DNA of 64,000 bases from the NCBI GenBank assembly GCA_002841315.1, contig PHEW01000004.1, positions 124,001-188,000 of the forward strand, in the 5' to 3' direction. Numbering within the stretch: the stretch's first letter is position 1; every line of letters starts with the position of its first letter. Under the pieces are notes generated by a model that saw only the letters and a program-made list of their open reading frames with translations, did not search any database and was not told where the DNA came from. The stretch comes from Actinobacteria bacterium HGW-Actinobacteria-4 (GTDB taxonomy: Bacteria; Actinomycetota; Actinomycetes; Actinomycetales; Demequinaceae). Positions 31,893 to 41,895 of this stretch are shown here, one piece after another. A program made the translations under genes and the position numbers.

Positions 31893-34800
31893 ATGTTTTC
31901 GAAGGTCCTGGTCGCCAACCGTGCCGAGATCGCGGTGCGCGCTTTCCGCGCAGCCTACGAACTTGGGGCCAAGACGGTGGCGGTGTTCCCGCACGAGGAC
32001 CGCATGTCCGAGCACCGGCTCAAGGCTGACGAGGCCTACCAGATCGGTGACGAGGGTCATCCGGTCAAGGCATATCTCGACATCGACGAGATGATTCGGG
32101 TCGCCAAGCAAGCCGGCGCTGACGCCATCTATCCTGGGTATGGCTTCCTCTCCGAGAACGTCGAGTTCGCACGCAAGTGCAAGGCCGCGGGGCTGACTTT
32201 CATTGGCCCGCCTGCTGAGGTTCTCGATATGGCGGGAGACAAGGTCGCAGCGCTCAAGGCGGCCAAGGCGGCAGGGATTCCCGTTCTCAAGTCCAGCGAA
32301 CCCTCGAAGGACGCGGATCTGCTGATTGCGGCAGCCGACGATATTGGCTTCCCGATTTTCGTGAAGGCCGTCGCTGGAGGTGGCGGCCGCGGTATGCGTC
32401 GGGTCGAGAAGCGTGAACAGCTCCCCGAACTGTTGGCCGCGGCCATGCGCGAGGCGCAGAAGGCGTTTGGCGACTCAACCGTCTTCCTCGAGCAAGCGGT
32501 GCTCGCTCCCCGCCACATCGAAGTGCAGATCCTTGCCGACAACGACGGCAACGTGGTGCACCTGTTTGAGCGCGATTGCTCAGTCCAACGCAGGCACCAG
32601 AAGGTGGTGGAAATTGCCCCGGCGCCCAACCTCGATCCGGCTATCCGTGACGCACTGTGTGCAGACGCGGTGAAGTTTGCTCGCAGTCTTGGATACGTCA
32701 ACGCCGGCACTGTCGAGTTCCTGGTTGATACGGAAGGCGAGCGCGCGGGACAGCACGTGTTCATCGAGATGAACCCGCGCATTCAGGTAGAGCACACCGT
32801 CACCGAGGAAGTGACGGACATCGACCTGGTGAGCGCTCAAATGCGGATCGCCTTTGGCGAAAGCCTCGAGAGCATCGGGATTCGCCAGGCGGACGTACGT
32901 GTCAACGGCTTTGCGATTCAGACGCGTATCACGACCGAAGACCCCTCCAACGGGTTCTTACCGGACACCGGCCGGATCGTGGCCTACCGATCGCCAGGCG
33001 GCGCGGGAGTTCGCCTCGACGGCGCCACGGGTATGGCAGGAAACTCGATCTCGGGACACTTCGACTCGATGCTCGTCAAGCTCACATGTCGCGGTCGCGA
33101 TTTCGAGACTGCGGTACGCCGCGCCTCCCGCGCTCTCGCGGAGTTCCGCATTCGCGGCGTCACCAACAACATCCGCTTCTTGCAGGCCGTGCTGAGCGAC
33201 CCTGACTTCCAAGCGGGAGGGGTCTCGACGTCATTCATCGACAAGCGGCCCGAACTGCTCAAGGTAGGGGAGAGCAAGGACCGCTCGACCAAGTTGCTGG
33301 CGTTCCTGGCTCACACCACGGTGAACCGCCCCAATGGCGAACCGATCGCTGAGATGGTTCATCCTGCGGACAAGTTGCCCGACGTCGCGTTCAGTGGCGA
33401 GCCGCCTGCGGGGTCGCGGCAAAGGCTTCTCGAGATCGGCCCTGAGCGCTTTGCGCGTGCGTTGCGTGAGCAACAGGCCCTCGCGATCACCGAAACCACC
33501 ATGCGCGACGCGCACCAGTCGTTGCTAGCCACGCGCGTGCGCACCTACGACCTTCTCAAGGTCGCCGGCCACGTTTCTCACATGACTCCGCAGTTGCTCT
33601 CCATGGAGGCGTGGGGCGGCGCCACCTACGACGTCGCACTGAGGTTCCTCTCGGAGGATCCCTGGTTGCGTTTGGCGAACTTGCGAGAGGCAATGCCGAA
33701 CATCGCGATTCAGATGTTGCTGCGGGGTCGCAACACCGTGGGCTACACGCCCTATCCCGACGAGGTTGCGCAGGCTTTCGTTCAGGAAGCGACGGAGACC
33801 GGCATCGACATATTCCGCATCTTTGATGCTCTCAATGACGTCGAACAGATGCGGCCCGCCATTATGGCGGTGCGGGACACCGGCCAGTCGGTTGCGGAGG
33901 CGACGCTGTGCTACACCGGCAACATGATTGATCCCAGCGAGGACCTCTACACGCTTGACTACTACCTCAAGCTCGCGGACTCGCTGGTCAACGCTGGTGC
34001 GCACATCTTGGCGATCAAGGATATGGCAGGACTGCTAAGACCTGCGGCCGCCTACACGCTGGTCACAGAGTTGCGCGACCGGTTCGATGTTCCCATCCAC
34101 CTTCATACTCATGACACCGCCGGCGGTCAGATAGGCACCTTGCTTGCCGCTGCAGAAGCCGGCGTCGACGCGGTGGACGTCGCCAACGCCGCGATGGCGG
34201 GGACCACTTCCCAGCCCCCGATGTCGGCGCTCATCGCCGCGCTCGAACACACGTCGCGCGACACCGGCATCTCGCTCGCCGCGTCACAGGATCTCGAACC
34301 CTATTGGGAGTCGGTGCGCAAGCTCTACGCGCCATTCGAATCAGGTTTGCCCGGACCCACGGGACGGGTATATCGACACGAAATCCCCGGTGGTCAACTG
34401 TCTAACCTGCGCCAGCAGGCCATTTCCTTGGGTCTCGAAGACAAGTTCGAGCAGATCGAGGTGATGTACGCCGCGGCCGACAAGATTCTCGGCAGGCTCG
34501 TGAAGGTGACGCCGTCGTCGAAGGTGGTCGGCGACCTCGCGTTGCACCTGGTGGCGAATGACGCAGATCCAGCCGACTTCCGAGACAATCCTTCGAAGTA
34601 CGATCTCCCCGACTCGGTGGTGGGATTCCTCGCGGGCGAACTTGGCGATCCGCCAGGTGGCTGGCCTGAACCCTTCCGCACGAAGGCGCTTGAGGGGCGC
34701 AAGACCGAACGCGTGATGGCACAGTTGACGGACGACGATCGGGTCCACCTTGCAAAGTCCGGGGAAGATCGCCGACGCAGGCTGAACCACTTGCTCTTTC

Positions 34801-35300
34801 CAGGTCCGGCCAAGGAGTTTGACGCCGCTGTCGAGCAGTATGGCGACATTTCCGTGGTGGACACGTTCCACTACCTCTATGGCATGAACGTGGGTAGCGG
34901 GGAAGAGGTCATCGTTGACCACGAACCCGGCGTCCGCACACTCGCCACCATGGAAGCGCTCGGCGAGCCAGATGACCACGGCGAACGCACCGCGATGTTC
35001 AACTACAACGGTTCCATTCGCCCGGTCCAGGTACGCGATAACGCCGCTGCGATACAGGTAACGGCGAGGGAGAAGGCTGACGCTGCAGCAGCGGGGCAGA
35101 TTGGCTCACCGTTCTCCGGTGCAGTAAGCGCAAGCGTTGCTGTGGGGGACAGCGTGGCCGCCGGTCAGACCGTTGCTGTGATCGAGGCGATGAAGATGGA
35201 GTCATCGATTACGACACCCATCGCAGGCACCGTCAAGCGGATTGCCATCGACGGGACAGAAGACCTCAGCGGCGGCGATCTAGTCCTCGTTATCGAGTAA
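31893..35300 (+). CDS. pyc: Pyruvate carboxylase
   Basis: ATP- and biotin-dependent carboxylation of pyruvate to oxaloacetate, the main anaplerotic step. One 1135-residue chain carries, in order, biotin carboxylase (about 1-450; FVKAVAGGGGRGMR, HIEVQILAD, EMNPRIQVEHTVTEE), carboxyltransferase (about 470-1000; TTMRDAHQSLLATRVRTYDL, LHTHDTAGG), and a biotinyl domain with the lysine in EAMKMESS (Lys1101). Length matches the single-chain alpha4 enzyme. AAGGGG precedes the ATG. A hairpin (GGCGTTG/CAACGCC, 31813-31832) lies between the MerR gene and this promoter region. Confidence 0.97.
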   Translation: MFSKVLVANRAEIAVRAFRAAYELGAKTVAVFPHEDRMSEHRLKADEAYQIGDEGHPVKAYLDIDEMIRVAKQAGADAIYPGYGFLSENVEFARKCKAAGLTFIGPPAEVLDMAGDKVAALKAAKAAGIPVLKSSEPSKDADLLIAAADDIGFPIFVKAVAGGGGRGMRRVEKREQLPELLAAAMREAQKAFGDSTVFLEQAVLAPRHIEVQILADNDGNVVHLFERDCSVQRRHQKVVEIAPAPNLDPAIRDALCADAVKFARSLGYVNAGTVEFLVDTEGERAGQHVFIEMNPRIQVEHTVTEEVTDIDLVSAQMRIAFGESLESIGIRQADVRVNGFAIQTRITTEDPSNGFLPDTGRIVAYRSPGGAGVRLDGATGMAGNSISGHFDSMLVKLTCRGRDFETAVRRASRALAEFRIRGVTNNIRFLQAVLSDPDFQAGGVSTSFIDKRPELLKVGESKDRSTKLLAFLAHTTVNRPNGEPIAEMVHPADKLPDVAFSGEPPAGSRQRLLEIGPERFARALREQQALAITETTMRDAHQSLLATRVRTYDLLKVAGHVSHMTPQLLSMEAWGGATYDVALRFLSEDPWLRLANLREAMPNIAIQMLLRGRNTVGYTPYPDEVAQAFVQEATETGIDIFRIFDALNDVEQMRPAIMAVRDTGQSVAEATLCYTGNMIDPSEDLYTLDYYLKLADSLVNAGAHILAIKDMAGLLRPAAAYTLVTELRDRFDVPIHLHTHDTAGGQIGTLLAAAEAGVDAVDVANAAMAGTTSQPPMSALIAALEHTSRDTGISLAASQDLEPYWESVRKLYAPFESGLPGPTGRVYRHEIPGGQLSNLRQQAISLGLEDKFEQIEVMYAAADKILGRLVKVTPSSKVVGDLALHLVANDADPADFRDNPSKYDLPDSVVGFLAGELGDPPGGWPEPFRTKALEGRKTERVMAQLTDDDRVHLAKSGEDRRRRLNHLLFPGPAKEFDAAVEQYGDISVVDTFHYLYGMNVGSGEEVIVDHEPGVRTLATMEALGEPDDHGERTAMFNYNGSIRPVQVRDNAAAIQVTAREKADAAAAGQIGSPFSGAVSASVAVGDSVAAGQTVAVIEAMKMESSITTPIAGTVKRIAIDGTEDLSGGDLVLVIE

Positions 35301-35348
35301 CGCGGTTGTCAAGTAGCGTGCGGTCGTCGGTCTGGGAGACGGTGCGCC

Positions 35349-35366
35349 GCGGGACTATTGTCCCGC
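35349..35366. promoter_or_regulatory. Perfect 7+7 inverted repeat over a -10-like box
   Basis: GCGGGAC-TATT-GTCCCGC. The centre contains TATTGT (35356-35361), a candidate -10 for the flavodoxin-like gene at 35419, so the repeat could be an operator; it could also be a weak terminator hairpin of pyc, but no T run follows. Confidence 0.45.
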
Positions 35367-35418
35367 TCCGGTCGCCGAACAACGCGCCAAGATGGTGGAA
35401 AGCCCGGGAGGTGCACTG

Positions 35419-35916
35419 ATGAAGGTACTGGTCGCTACTGGATCAAAGTACGGAGCAACACGAGAAGTGGGACGAGCGATCGCTGAAGAGCTCGTGGCGC
35501 TCGGTTTTGACGTCGACTGTGAAGATGCGTGCGACGTCAAAACCGTGCGCTACTACGACGCGATCGTGCTGGGCAGTGCCGTCTACGGAGGGCTGTGGCG
35601 CCGTGACGCGAGCGGGCTACTCCGGGACAACCTCGAGTTGCTGAAGGACCGCGCTCTGTGGATGTTCTCCGTCGGAATGACGAGTGTTACCGAACCAGGG
35701 CAGCCTCTTGACGAGGCCGAACAGCTCGCGATCGACGCGGGGGCCCACGAACACTACCGATTCGACGGCCGGCTCGACCTGGAGCTGCTGAACTTCGGTG
35801 AGAAAGCGCTGATTCGCGCGATTAAGCCCCCCGTTGGTGACTTCAGGGACTTCAACGCCGTCAAGGCGTGGGCGCAGCGGGTCGGTGCCGATCTCATGGC
35901 GTTGGCCACGGACTGA
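35419..35916 (+). CDS. Flavodoxin-domain protein, HemG-like
   Basis: 165-residue flavodoxin-fold protein (MKVLVATGSKYGATREVGRAI..., VLGSAVYGGLWRRDASGLL, LWMFSVGM). The short form and the order of motifs resemble the menaquinone-dependent protoporphyrinogen oxidase HemG family. Since Actinobacteria normally use the coproporphyrin route with HemY, another redox role is possible. GGGAGGTG precedes the ATG at 35419; an upstream in-frame ATG at 35392 is not needed. No haem gene is near. Confidence 0.83.
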   Translation: MKVLVATGSKYGATREVGRAIAEELVALGFDVDCEDACDVKTVRYYDAIVLGSAVYGGLWRRDASGLLRDNLELLKDRALWMFSVGMTSVTEPGQPLDEAEQLAIDAGAHEHYRFDGRLDLELLNFGEKALIRAIKPPVGDFRDFNAVKAWAQRVGADLMALATD

Positions 35917-35927
35917 TATCCCCGGTG

Positions 35928-37673
35928 TCACCGGCGCGCCTCCGTGGTTGCGGATGGAGCGTGGCTCAACCAGCCGTGGTGGTGGGCAAGTTCACGTGTC
36001 GCACGCTCGGTTTCGGCACGCGTACGCGCAGTGTCCCAACCTCGTGCCGCCGCCAGGGCTCTCGCGATCTGATCTAGGTGGGACGCTGTAAGGCGCCCGG
36101 TGAAGGCCAGGTTGGTACGCCGCAAGCAAATGTCGTTGAGTCGTACGGCATACTCCGTGTTGACCATGTAGTCGAGCTCGCCAGTCGAGAGGGCTCCGTC
36201 TGCAATTGGCTTGTCGGTCTGAGTCGCCATGTGCCGGGCCACCTCAATGGCGCGGGTCCCGTACCGCGCGAAGAGCGCTTCCCGGCGCTCTGGCGGTAGA
36301 TCGGGAAGATGCTTGCGGGGCCATTCGGCCACATCGCTGGCAGTGGTTGGATAGTCGCGGCCGCCGCCGATCGCTTCGTTGAGTGTGGACCCTGACCTGC
36401 CACGACCAATGATGCCAAGTACCACGTTCGCCAACGTCTCACCGAGCGCGCGGAACGTCGTCCACTTGCCGCCAACCAGGCTGACGACGGGCAAGTCTCG
36501 GCGACTGCGGTCCACCTCGATTCGGTAGTCTCGCGAGACGAGGCCAGGAGCAATGTCGCCGTGACGGGGGAGTGGGCGAATCCCCGAGTAGTGGTAGACG
36601 ATATCTGAACGGTGGACCTTGATGCCGGGGAACACCTCAGCCACCAGTTCCAAGAAGTAGGCGATCTCGTCTGGCGTACAGACAGCGAGCTCGGCCGGAT
36701 CGGCATCGATATCCGTGGTGCCCACGAGGACGCGATCATGGAGTGGATGGATCAGCACGATCCGACCGTCCGCGTTCTCGAAGAATATCTCTCGTCCCGC
36801 TGTTGCGGCAAGCAGGCCGGGGTGCTCGATGACGACGTGAGAGCCCTTGGTTCCGCCCATGAAAGCGGTGGGACTGCCCAGGGTGTGGTTGGTAATGTCG
36901 GTCCAGGGTCCAGACGCATTGACCACAACCCTAGCGCCCAGGGAGAATTCAGCTCCCGTCTGGCGGTCGCGCAAACGGACGCCAGCGTCGTCCAGCCCAA
37001 TCGCCTCCACATAGTTCACAGCATGTGCCCCACGGTGTGCGGATGTGCCGTCGAGGAGCACGTCGAGCGCGAGCCGTTCGGGACTGTGGACAACAGCGTC
37101 GTAGTACGTGGCGGTGTACTTGACGTCGGGGTGCAGCGCTGGAAGCACCTTTCGCGAATCGTCGCGGCGCAAGAACTGGTGGCGGGGGAGTGATCCGTTG
37201 TCGCGAGAGAAGGTGTCGTAGAGCGCGAGTCCCAGTTTGATGAGCACCGCTCCACGTGGCTTGGGGCGCTGCCCGCGCGAGTGGCGCAGCGCTCGGAGCG
37301 GGGCAGTGAGTAGGCCAGAGAAGGTCGTGAAGATCGGAATCGTGGTCCGTAGTGGCTGGACGTAGTGGGGAGCGATCTTCAGGAGCCTGTTGCGCTCGTG
37401 GACGGACTCCCGGACTAGCCGTAGTTCACCGTTCTCCAGGTATCGCAAGCCGCCGTGAATCATGTGACTTGATGCCGACGTCGCACCGGAGGCGAAGTCT
37501 TCCCTCTCCACGAGGACGACATTGACCTTCTGCATGGCGAGGTCGCGAAAGGTGGAGATGCCGTTGATGCCCCCGCCGATCACCACCACCGTGGTGCTGC
37601 CCAACGCACGCAACTGAGCGACGCCATCTCGCTCGCGAGGCTCGCTTGCGTGGGATTCCACTGTGGTCGTCAT
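35928..37673 (-). CDS. glpD: Aerobic glycerol-3-phosphate dehydrogenase
   Basis: FAD-dependent membrane-associated enzyme that oxidises glycerol-3-phosphate to dihydroxyacetone phosphate and feeds electrons to quinone. It is 581 residues. The FAD motif GGGINGISTFRDLAMQKVNVVLVEREDFASGATSASS is near residue 30, followed by HGGLRYLENGELRLVRESV. The C-terminal domain with YTVNTEYAVRLNDICLRRTNLAF-like sequence is intact. GGAGGGG lies 6 nt before the ATG at 37673. It diverges from the SorC-type regulator, and glpK follows downstream of that regulator. Confidence 0.95.
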   Translation of the reverse strand: MTTTVESHASEPRERDGVAQLRALGSTTVVVIGGGINGISTFRDLAMQKVNVVLVEREDFASGATSASSHMIHGGLRYLENGELRLVRESVHERNRLLKIAPHYVQPLRTTIPIFTTFSGLLTAPLRALRHSRGQRPKPRGAVLIKLGLALYDTFSRDNGSLPRHQFLRRDDSRKVLPALHPDVKYTATYYDAVVHSPERLALDVLLDGTSAHRGAHAVNYVEAIGLDDAGVRLRDRQTGAEFSLGARVVVNASGPWTDITNHTLGSPTAFMGGTKGSHVVIEHPGLLAATAGREIFFENADGRIVLIHPLHDRVLVGTTDIDADPAELAVCTPDEIAYFLELVAEVFPGIKVHRSDIVYHYSGIRPLPRHGDIAPGLVSRDYRIEVDRSRRDLPVVSLVGGKWTTFRALGETLANVVLGIIGRGRSGSTLNEAIGGGRDYPTTASDVAEWPRKHLPDLPPERREALFARYGTRAIEVARHMATQTDKPIADGALSTGELDYMVNTEYAVRLNDICLRRTNLAFTGRLTASHLDQIARALAAARGWDTARTRAETERATRELAHHHGWLSHAPSATTEARR

Positions 37674-37742
37674 CTCGTCCCCTCCGGAGGCCTGTCCATG
37701 TGGCCTATGATTGACGGACGCCACACGATTGCGCAAGCACCG

Positions 37743-37756
37743 TGCACGAATGTGCA
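37743..37756. promoter_or_regulatory. Putative operator of the glycerol regulator (site 1)
   Basis: TGCAC-GAAT-GTGCA is a perfect 5+5 inverted repeat in the 97-bp glpD-regulator gap, within a 17-mer shared with the glpK promoter (15 of 17 identical). A TTGACG at 37711-37716 could be a -35 for the regulator gene, which would put this site at the transcription start, consistent with autorepression. Confidence 0.62.
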
Positions 37757-37770
37757 ACGAGAGGTTCACC

Positions 37771-38736
37771 ATGGACGACATCGCCGCTGAAGAAGACCGC
37801 CTCGGTATCGCCCTGCGCGCGTCTCAGATGTACTACCTGCAGGATCAGACCATGGAGGCGATCGCCCGGGAACTCAATATGTCGCGCTCCTCTGTGTCTC
37901 GGTTGTTGTCTTACGCGCGGGACAAGGGTCTCGTGGAGATACGGGTCCACTCGCCGCTGGACCGCCGGACCCGGCTCGAAAGACAGATCGTTGACCGCTT
38001 CCACACCGCGGCGCATGTAGTTCCCGTGCCGCGCTTGGTCACTGACGTTGACCGGCTCGAGCATGTTGCGATGACGGCGGCGCGGCTACTACCGCGCTTC
38101 ATCGATACCAATTCGACCATCGGGGTGGCATGGGGGTCGACCATGACCGCCGTCAGCAGGCACCTAGTTGCGCGGGATCTCCACAATGCCGTGGTGGTGC
38201 AGATGAACGGGGCGGGGAACACACAAACGACCGGAATCGACTACGCGAGCAAGATCCTGCAGCGCTTTGGGGACGCCTTCGGTGCACAGATCCAACAACT
38301 CGCGGTACCCGCCTTCTTTGACCACGCCGCTACCAAGGAAGCGCTATGGCAAGAGCGCAGCATTCGTCGCGTCTTGGACCTTCAGGAGCGTATGGACGTC
38401 GCCTTGTTCAGCCTAGGATCGCCGTTCTCTGAGGTTCCGAGCCATGTGTACATTGGCGGGTACCTCGACGAGGCGGAGCATCGCAGCCTCACCAATGACG
38501 GCGTGGTCGGTGACGTCGCCACTGTCTTCTTCCGCCCTGACGGCACGTCTGATGGCATCACCTTGAACGCGAGGGCGAGTGGGCCGGATCTTGAGCGGTT
38601 GCGGCGCGTCCCGCGTCGGGTCTGTGTGGTGTCGGGAGTTCAGAAGCTTGCCACCGTCCAGGGAGCTCTCGCTGGCAACCTCATCACCGACTTGGTGCTG
38701 GACGAAGCCCTCGCGCATGCACTGGTACGTGGCTAG
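37771..38736 (+). CDS. SorC-family sugar-binding transcriptional regulator of glycerol genes
   Basis: 321-residue regulator with an N-terminal helix-turn-helix (MYYLQDQTMEAIARELNMSRSSVSRLLSYARDKGLVEIRV) and the SorC effector domain (VAWGSTMTAVSRHL, FSLGSP, DGTSDGITLNARASGPDLERLRRVP, LDEALAHAL). Effectors of the family are phosphorylated sugars; glycerol-3-phosphate would fit the context. GAGAGG before the ATG at 37771 chooses this start over ATGs at 37711 and 37750. It is placed between divergent glpD and downstream glpK, and copies of one palindrome precede both it and glpK. Confidence 0.9.
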   Translation: MDDIAAEEDRLGIALRASQMYYLQDQTMEAIARELNMSRSSVSRLLSYARDKGLVEIRVHSPLDRRTRLERQIVDRFHTAAHVVPVPRLVTDVDRLEHVAMTAARLLPRFIDTNSTIGVAWGSTMTAVSRHLVARDLHNAVVVQMNGAGNTQTTGIDYASKILQRFGDAFGAQIQQLAVPAFFDHAATKEALWQERSIRRVLDLQERMDVALFSLGSPFSEVPSHVYIGGYLDEAEHRSLTNDGVVGDVATVFFRPDGTSDGITLNARASGPDLERLRRVPRRVCVVSGVQKLATVQGALAGNLITDLVLDEALAHALVRG

Positions 38737-38742
38737 CTACCG

Positions 38743-38756
38743 TGCACGTTTGTGCA
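38743..38756. promoter_or_regulatory. Putative operator of the glycerol regulator (site 2, glpK)
   Basis: TGCAC-GTTT-GTGCA, the second copy of the site at 37743. TAGATT (38788-38793) is the likely glpK -10 and has no good -35, so the site centre falls near -50, a position typical of activators. Confidence 0.62.
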
Positions 38757-38826
38757 TGCTGCCTCGCGGTACGCGGCCGTTGGCATCTAGATTGGCAACC
38801 ACACGTTGAAGCAAAGGAGCTTGCGC

Positions 38827-40326
38827 ATGACCTATGTGGTTGCGATTGACCAAGGCACCACGAGTACCCGCGCGATGATCGTTGATGTCCAGGGGCTTCC
38901 GGTTGCATCCGGGCAACTCGAACACCGCCAGTACTTCCCCCAGCCAGGTTGGGTCGAGCACGATGCAGGCGAGATCTGGCGCAATACGCGCGAGGTGGTG
39001 GGTATCGCCCTGTCTCACGCCGACATCACTCGCCATGAGATGGCCGCAGTGGGAATCGCTAATCAACGCGAGACAGTGGTGGTGTGGGACAGGCGCACGG
39101 GCGAACCGATTCACCGAGCGATCGTGTGGCAAGACACGCGCACGCAAGACTACGTTGATCGACTCGCCAAGGATGGGGGAACAGACCGCTTCAAGTCGCT
39201 CACTGGACTGCCGCTCGCAACCTATTTCTCCGCGACCAAGATTGCCTGGATTCTCGATCACGTTGCTGGGGCGAAGGAGAGGGCCGTGCGAGGCGAGTTG
39301 CTGTGCGGCACGATTGACACGTGGCTGGTGTGGAACCTCACAGGCGGGCCGGACGGCGGGGTACACGCCACGGACGTCACCAATGCCAGCCGCACGTTGC
39401 TTATGGACATCACGACGCTGCAGTGGAGTGAGGAGCAACTCGAGCTCTTTGACATCCCACGAGTGATGCTTCCGGAGATCAAGGCGTCTTCTGCGCTCTA
39501 CGGGTCCATCGAGTCGTCGAGTCTTCTGCGTGAAGTGCCGATTGCCGGCATCTTGGGAGACCAACAGGCCGCGACATTTGGCCAAGCGGCCTTCGATAAG
39601 GGCGATTCCAAGAACACGTACGGCACAGGCAACTTCCTCATCGTGAACACTGGTGATGAGCTTGTCGCCTCGAGGCACGGCTTGATCAGCACCGTCGCGT
39701 ACCAACGCGAGGGCCAACCTCCGCGCTACGCACTCGAAGGCTCGATTGCGGTAACGGGATCGCTTGTCCAATGGCTGCGCGATAGTCTGGGCCTCTTCGA
39801 GAATGCAGCGGACATCGAGACCCTTGCCATGAGCGTCGACGACACCGGGGGAGTAGTGATGGTCCCCGCCTTTTCTGGGCTGTACGCCCCTTACTGGCGT
39901 CCCGAGGCACGCGGTGCGATCTTTGGCCTTACTCGCTATGCCACTCGCGCACACATCGCACGTGCTGCTCTTGAGTCGGTCGCGTTCCAATCGCGAGAGG
40001 TCATTGAGGCCGCGCAGGCGGATACCCACACATCGATTCCCGTTCTCAAGGTGGATGGTGGCATGGTGGCCAATGAGCTGCTCCTTCAGTTGCAGGCCGA
40101 CATATGGGGCAAGCCGGTGGTTCGCCCCAGAGTGATGGAGACCACCGCGTTGGGAGCCGCCTACGCAGCCGGGCTCACGGTGGGTTTCTGGCAGGACACC
40201 GAGCAGTTGCGGGGCTTGTGGCACGAAGACAGCCGGTGGGAACCGTCGATCAGCATCAACGATCGCGCCGTTCGCGTGGCACAGTGGCATAAGGCCGTTA
40301 CTCGCACGTTCGACTGGGTGGAGTGA
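38827..40326 (+). CDS. glpK: Glycerol kinase
   Basis: Phosphorylates glycerol to glycerol-3-phosphate with ATP. It is 499 residues with the FGGY-family signature: the N-terminal phosphate loop [11 protein letters not shown], substrate residues in [27 protein letters not shown], and the C-terminal [15 protein letters not shown] and [25 protein letters not shown] precedes the ATG at 38827. With glpD it completes glycerol use to the triose phosphates. No glpF permease is in the window. Confidence 0.97.
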   Translation: MTYVVAIDQGTTSTRAMIVDVQGLPVASGQLEHRQYFPQPGWVEHDAGEIWRNTREVVGIALSHADITRHEMAAVGIANQRETVVVWDRRTGEPIHRAIVWQDTRTQDYVDRLAKDGGTDRFKSLTGLPLATYFSATKIAWILDHVAGAKERAVRGELLCGTIDTWLVWNLTGGPDGGVHATDVTNASRTLLMDITTLQWSEEQLELFDIPRVMLPEIKASSALYGSIESSSLLREVPIAGILGDQQAATFGQAAFDKGDSKNTYGTGNFLIVNTGDELVASRHGLISTVAYQREGQPPRYALEGSIAVTGSLVQWLRDSLGLFENAADIETLAMSVDDTGGVVMVPAFSGLYAPYWRPEARGAIFGLTRYATRAHIARAALESVAFQSREVIEAAQADTHTSIPVLKVDGGMVANELLLQLQADIWGKPVVRPRVMETTALGAAYAAGLTVGFWQDTEQLRGLWHEDSRWEPSISINDRAVRVAQWHKAVTRTFDWVE

Positions 40327-40356
40327 CACGGCCCCGATCGCACAGATGGAGAGAGC

Positions 40357-41886
40357 GTGAAGTTGAAGGTCCGCTTGGTTGCACTCGCAACGGTGGCTGG
40401 AGTCGTGGCACCGCTGGCTGGGGGCACTGCGATGGCGGCTCCGCCGGTGACCGCCTTGGAGGCCACTCCTGATCTGGGGCCCACGATCACCGCAACCGAC
40501 CAGGCACCGACGGGCTATGAGGTGACGTTCCGGTACGAGGCCCCGCCAGGCACAACTGCCGTGGGGATCGGGGGAGAGGTGTACTTCACGCGGCCAACCG
40601 CCATCAGGTCCGACTTCAGTCACGATGGCCGCAGAGGCCATGACTGGCAAGTCGGCGATGTGTCTCATCCGCTGTACCTCGGACCACCGGCGCAGATGAC
40701 AAACATCGCGGGCGATCTCTGGGAAATCACCATGGCGCTACCGGCGGGCACATACAACTACGGCTTCATTGTGGGGGAGTGCGCCCTCACCTTGCTGTGC
40801 ACCACTGTTCGTGATCCCGCGAATCCACCGTTTGGCGCGGGGCTCGCAGGTGTTGGACAACAGTCGCTGAGCCAAGTCTTTGTGCCCTCGCATCCGCAGT
40901 TCCCCACCTACGACTTCGACTATCAAGGACCTGTCCGCGACACTGCGCAAGCAGGTACCGTCACCAGTTTCACGTATCCCTCCGGGGTGTCGATCAATCC
41001 CGTTGGAAAGCATCAACTCGCGGTGTACCTGCCTCCTGGCTATGACGCGGAGCGCGCGGAGCCGTACCCCACGCTGTACCTGTCTCACGGTATGGGAGAC
41101 AACGAGACTGCCTGGGTCACGCAAGGTGCCGCACACCACATCTTTGACAATGCCCTGGCAGACGGCGATGCGGTGGAGGCCGTGGTGATCATGACGAACT
41201 TCAATGGGCTCATTCAAGACGACGGGTTTCACCCCGACTTCCTCGCGACCTATACGAGGGAGCTTGTTGACTACGTGATTCCCTTTGTTGAGAGCCAATT
41301 TCATGTGTCCGCGGAACCAGAGCAGCGGGCTTTCGCCGGTCTGTCGATGGGCGGCGCCTTGGGTGTGCATCTGCTGCATGAGCACCCGGATTTGTTTGGC
41401 TACTACGGCCTATGGTCCGCGGCGACAGACCTCCAGGGAGAAGTGATCGCGCCGCCGCCCGACGAACACCTGGACGCGGTGCGATCCCGTCTTGGAATAC
41501 ACCTTGGCACTGGCAGGCACGACCAACTGGCACGCATCGCGGAGAAGTCGCTCGCGCGCACGGAATTGTACCGGGCCCTCGACATTCCCATCGTTGTGCA
41601 TAACGTTGACGGGGGACACACGTGGGCGGTGTGGAGGCAACTGCTGAACGACTTTGTGCGAACCACCGCGTTTCAGCGCGGTGACGAAGCGGCTGAGCCC
41701 GTGGACCAGTCCGACCTGTTGCCAGAGCCCGTACGTTCGCCAGTGGCTGGAATCCTGGCGAGTTCACCGCACGACGGGCGCACGGGTGAGTTCCTGACGA
41801 TCGTCGTGGGGGCGGCGATCCTGGTAGCCGGCAGCGTCCTGGTCGTGGGAGGGGCCGTAGCCCGACGCCGACGACGGCACAACTGA
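40357..41886 (+). CDS. Secreted, membrane-anchored esterase (PF00756 type) with N-terminal E-set domain
   Basis: 509 residues with an N-terminal signal peptide (KLKVRLVALATVAGVVAPLAGGTAMA, cleaved near AMA-AP). Next come an early-set beta domain (about 55-175, FRYEAPPGTTAVGIGGEVYF), an esterase domain with nucleophile in AFAGLSMGGALG and His in VDGGHTWAVWRQ, and a C-terminal transmembrane helix (FLTIVVGAAILVAGSVLVVGGAV) with an arginine stop-transfer. The layout is like enterochelin esterase or feruloyl esterase domains. The 30-nt gap after glpK suggests one operon; it might release glycerol or an acid from an external ester, but that is inference. Confidence 0.84.
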   Translation: MKLKVRLVALATVAGVVAPLAGGTAMAAPPVTALEATPDLGPTITATDQAPTGYEVTFRYEAPPGTTAVGIGGEVYFTRPTAIRSDFSHDGRRGHDWQVGDVSHPLYLGPPAQMTNIAGDLWEITMALPAGTYNYGFIVGECALTLLCTTVRDPANPPFGAGLAGVGQQSLSQVFVPSHPQFPTYDFDYQGPVRDTAQAGTVTSFTYPSGVSINPVGKHQLAVYLPPGYDAERAEPYPTLYLSHGMGDNETAWVTQGAAHHIFDNALADGDAVEAVVIMTNFNGLIQDDGFHPDFLATYTRELVDYVIPFVESQFHVSAEPEQRAFAGLSMGGALGVHLLHEHPDLFGYYGLWSAATDLQGEVIAPPPDEHLDAVRSRLGIHLGTGRHDQLARIAEKSLARTELYRALDIPIVVHNVDGGHTWAVWRQLLNDFVRTTAFQRGDEAAEPVDQSDLLPEPVRSPVAGILASSPHDGRTGEFLTIVVGAAILVAGSVLVVGGAVARRRRRHN

Positions 41887-41895
41887 CATTCTGAC

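Noticed and set aside
36612-37193. Plus-strand open frame of 193 codons inside glpD
   Set aside because: Antisense shadow; glpD reads through the full region with all family motifs.
38737-40668. Very long minus-strand open frame opposite glpK
   Set aside because: No recognisable domains; mirror of the codon bias in glpK, which is unmistakable.
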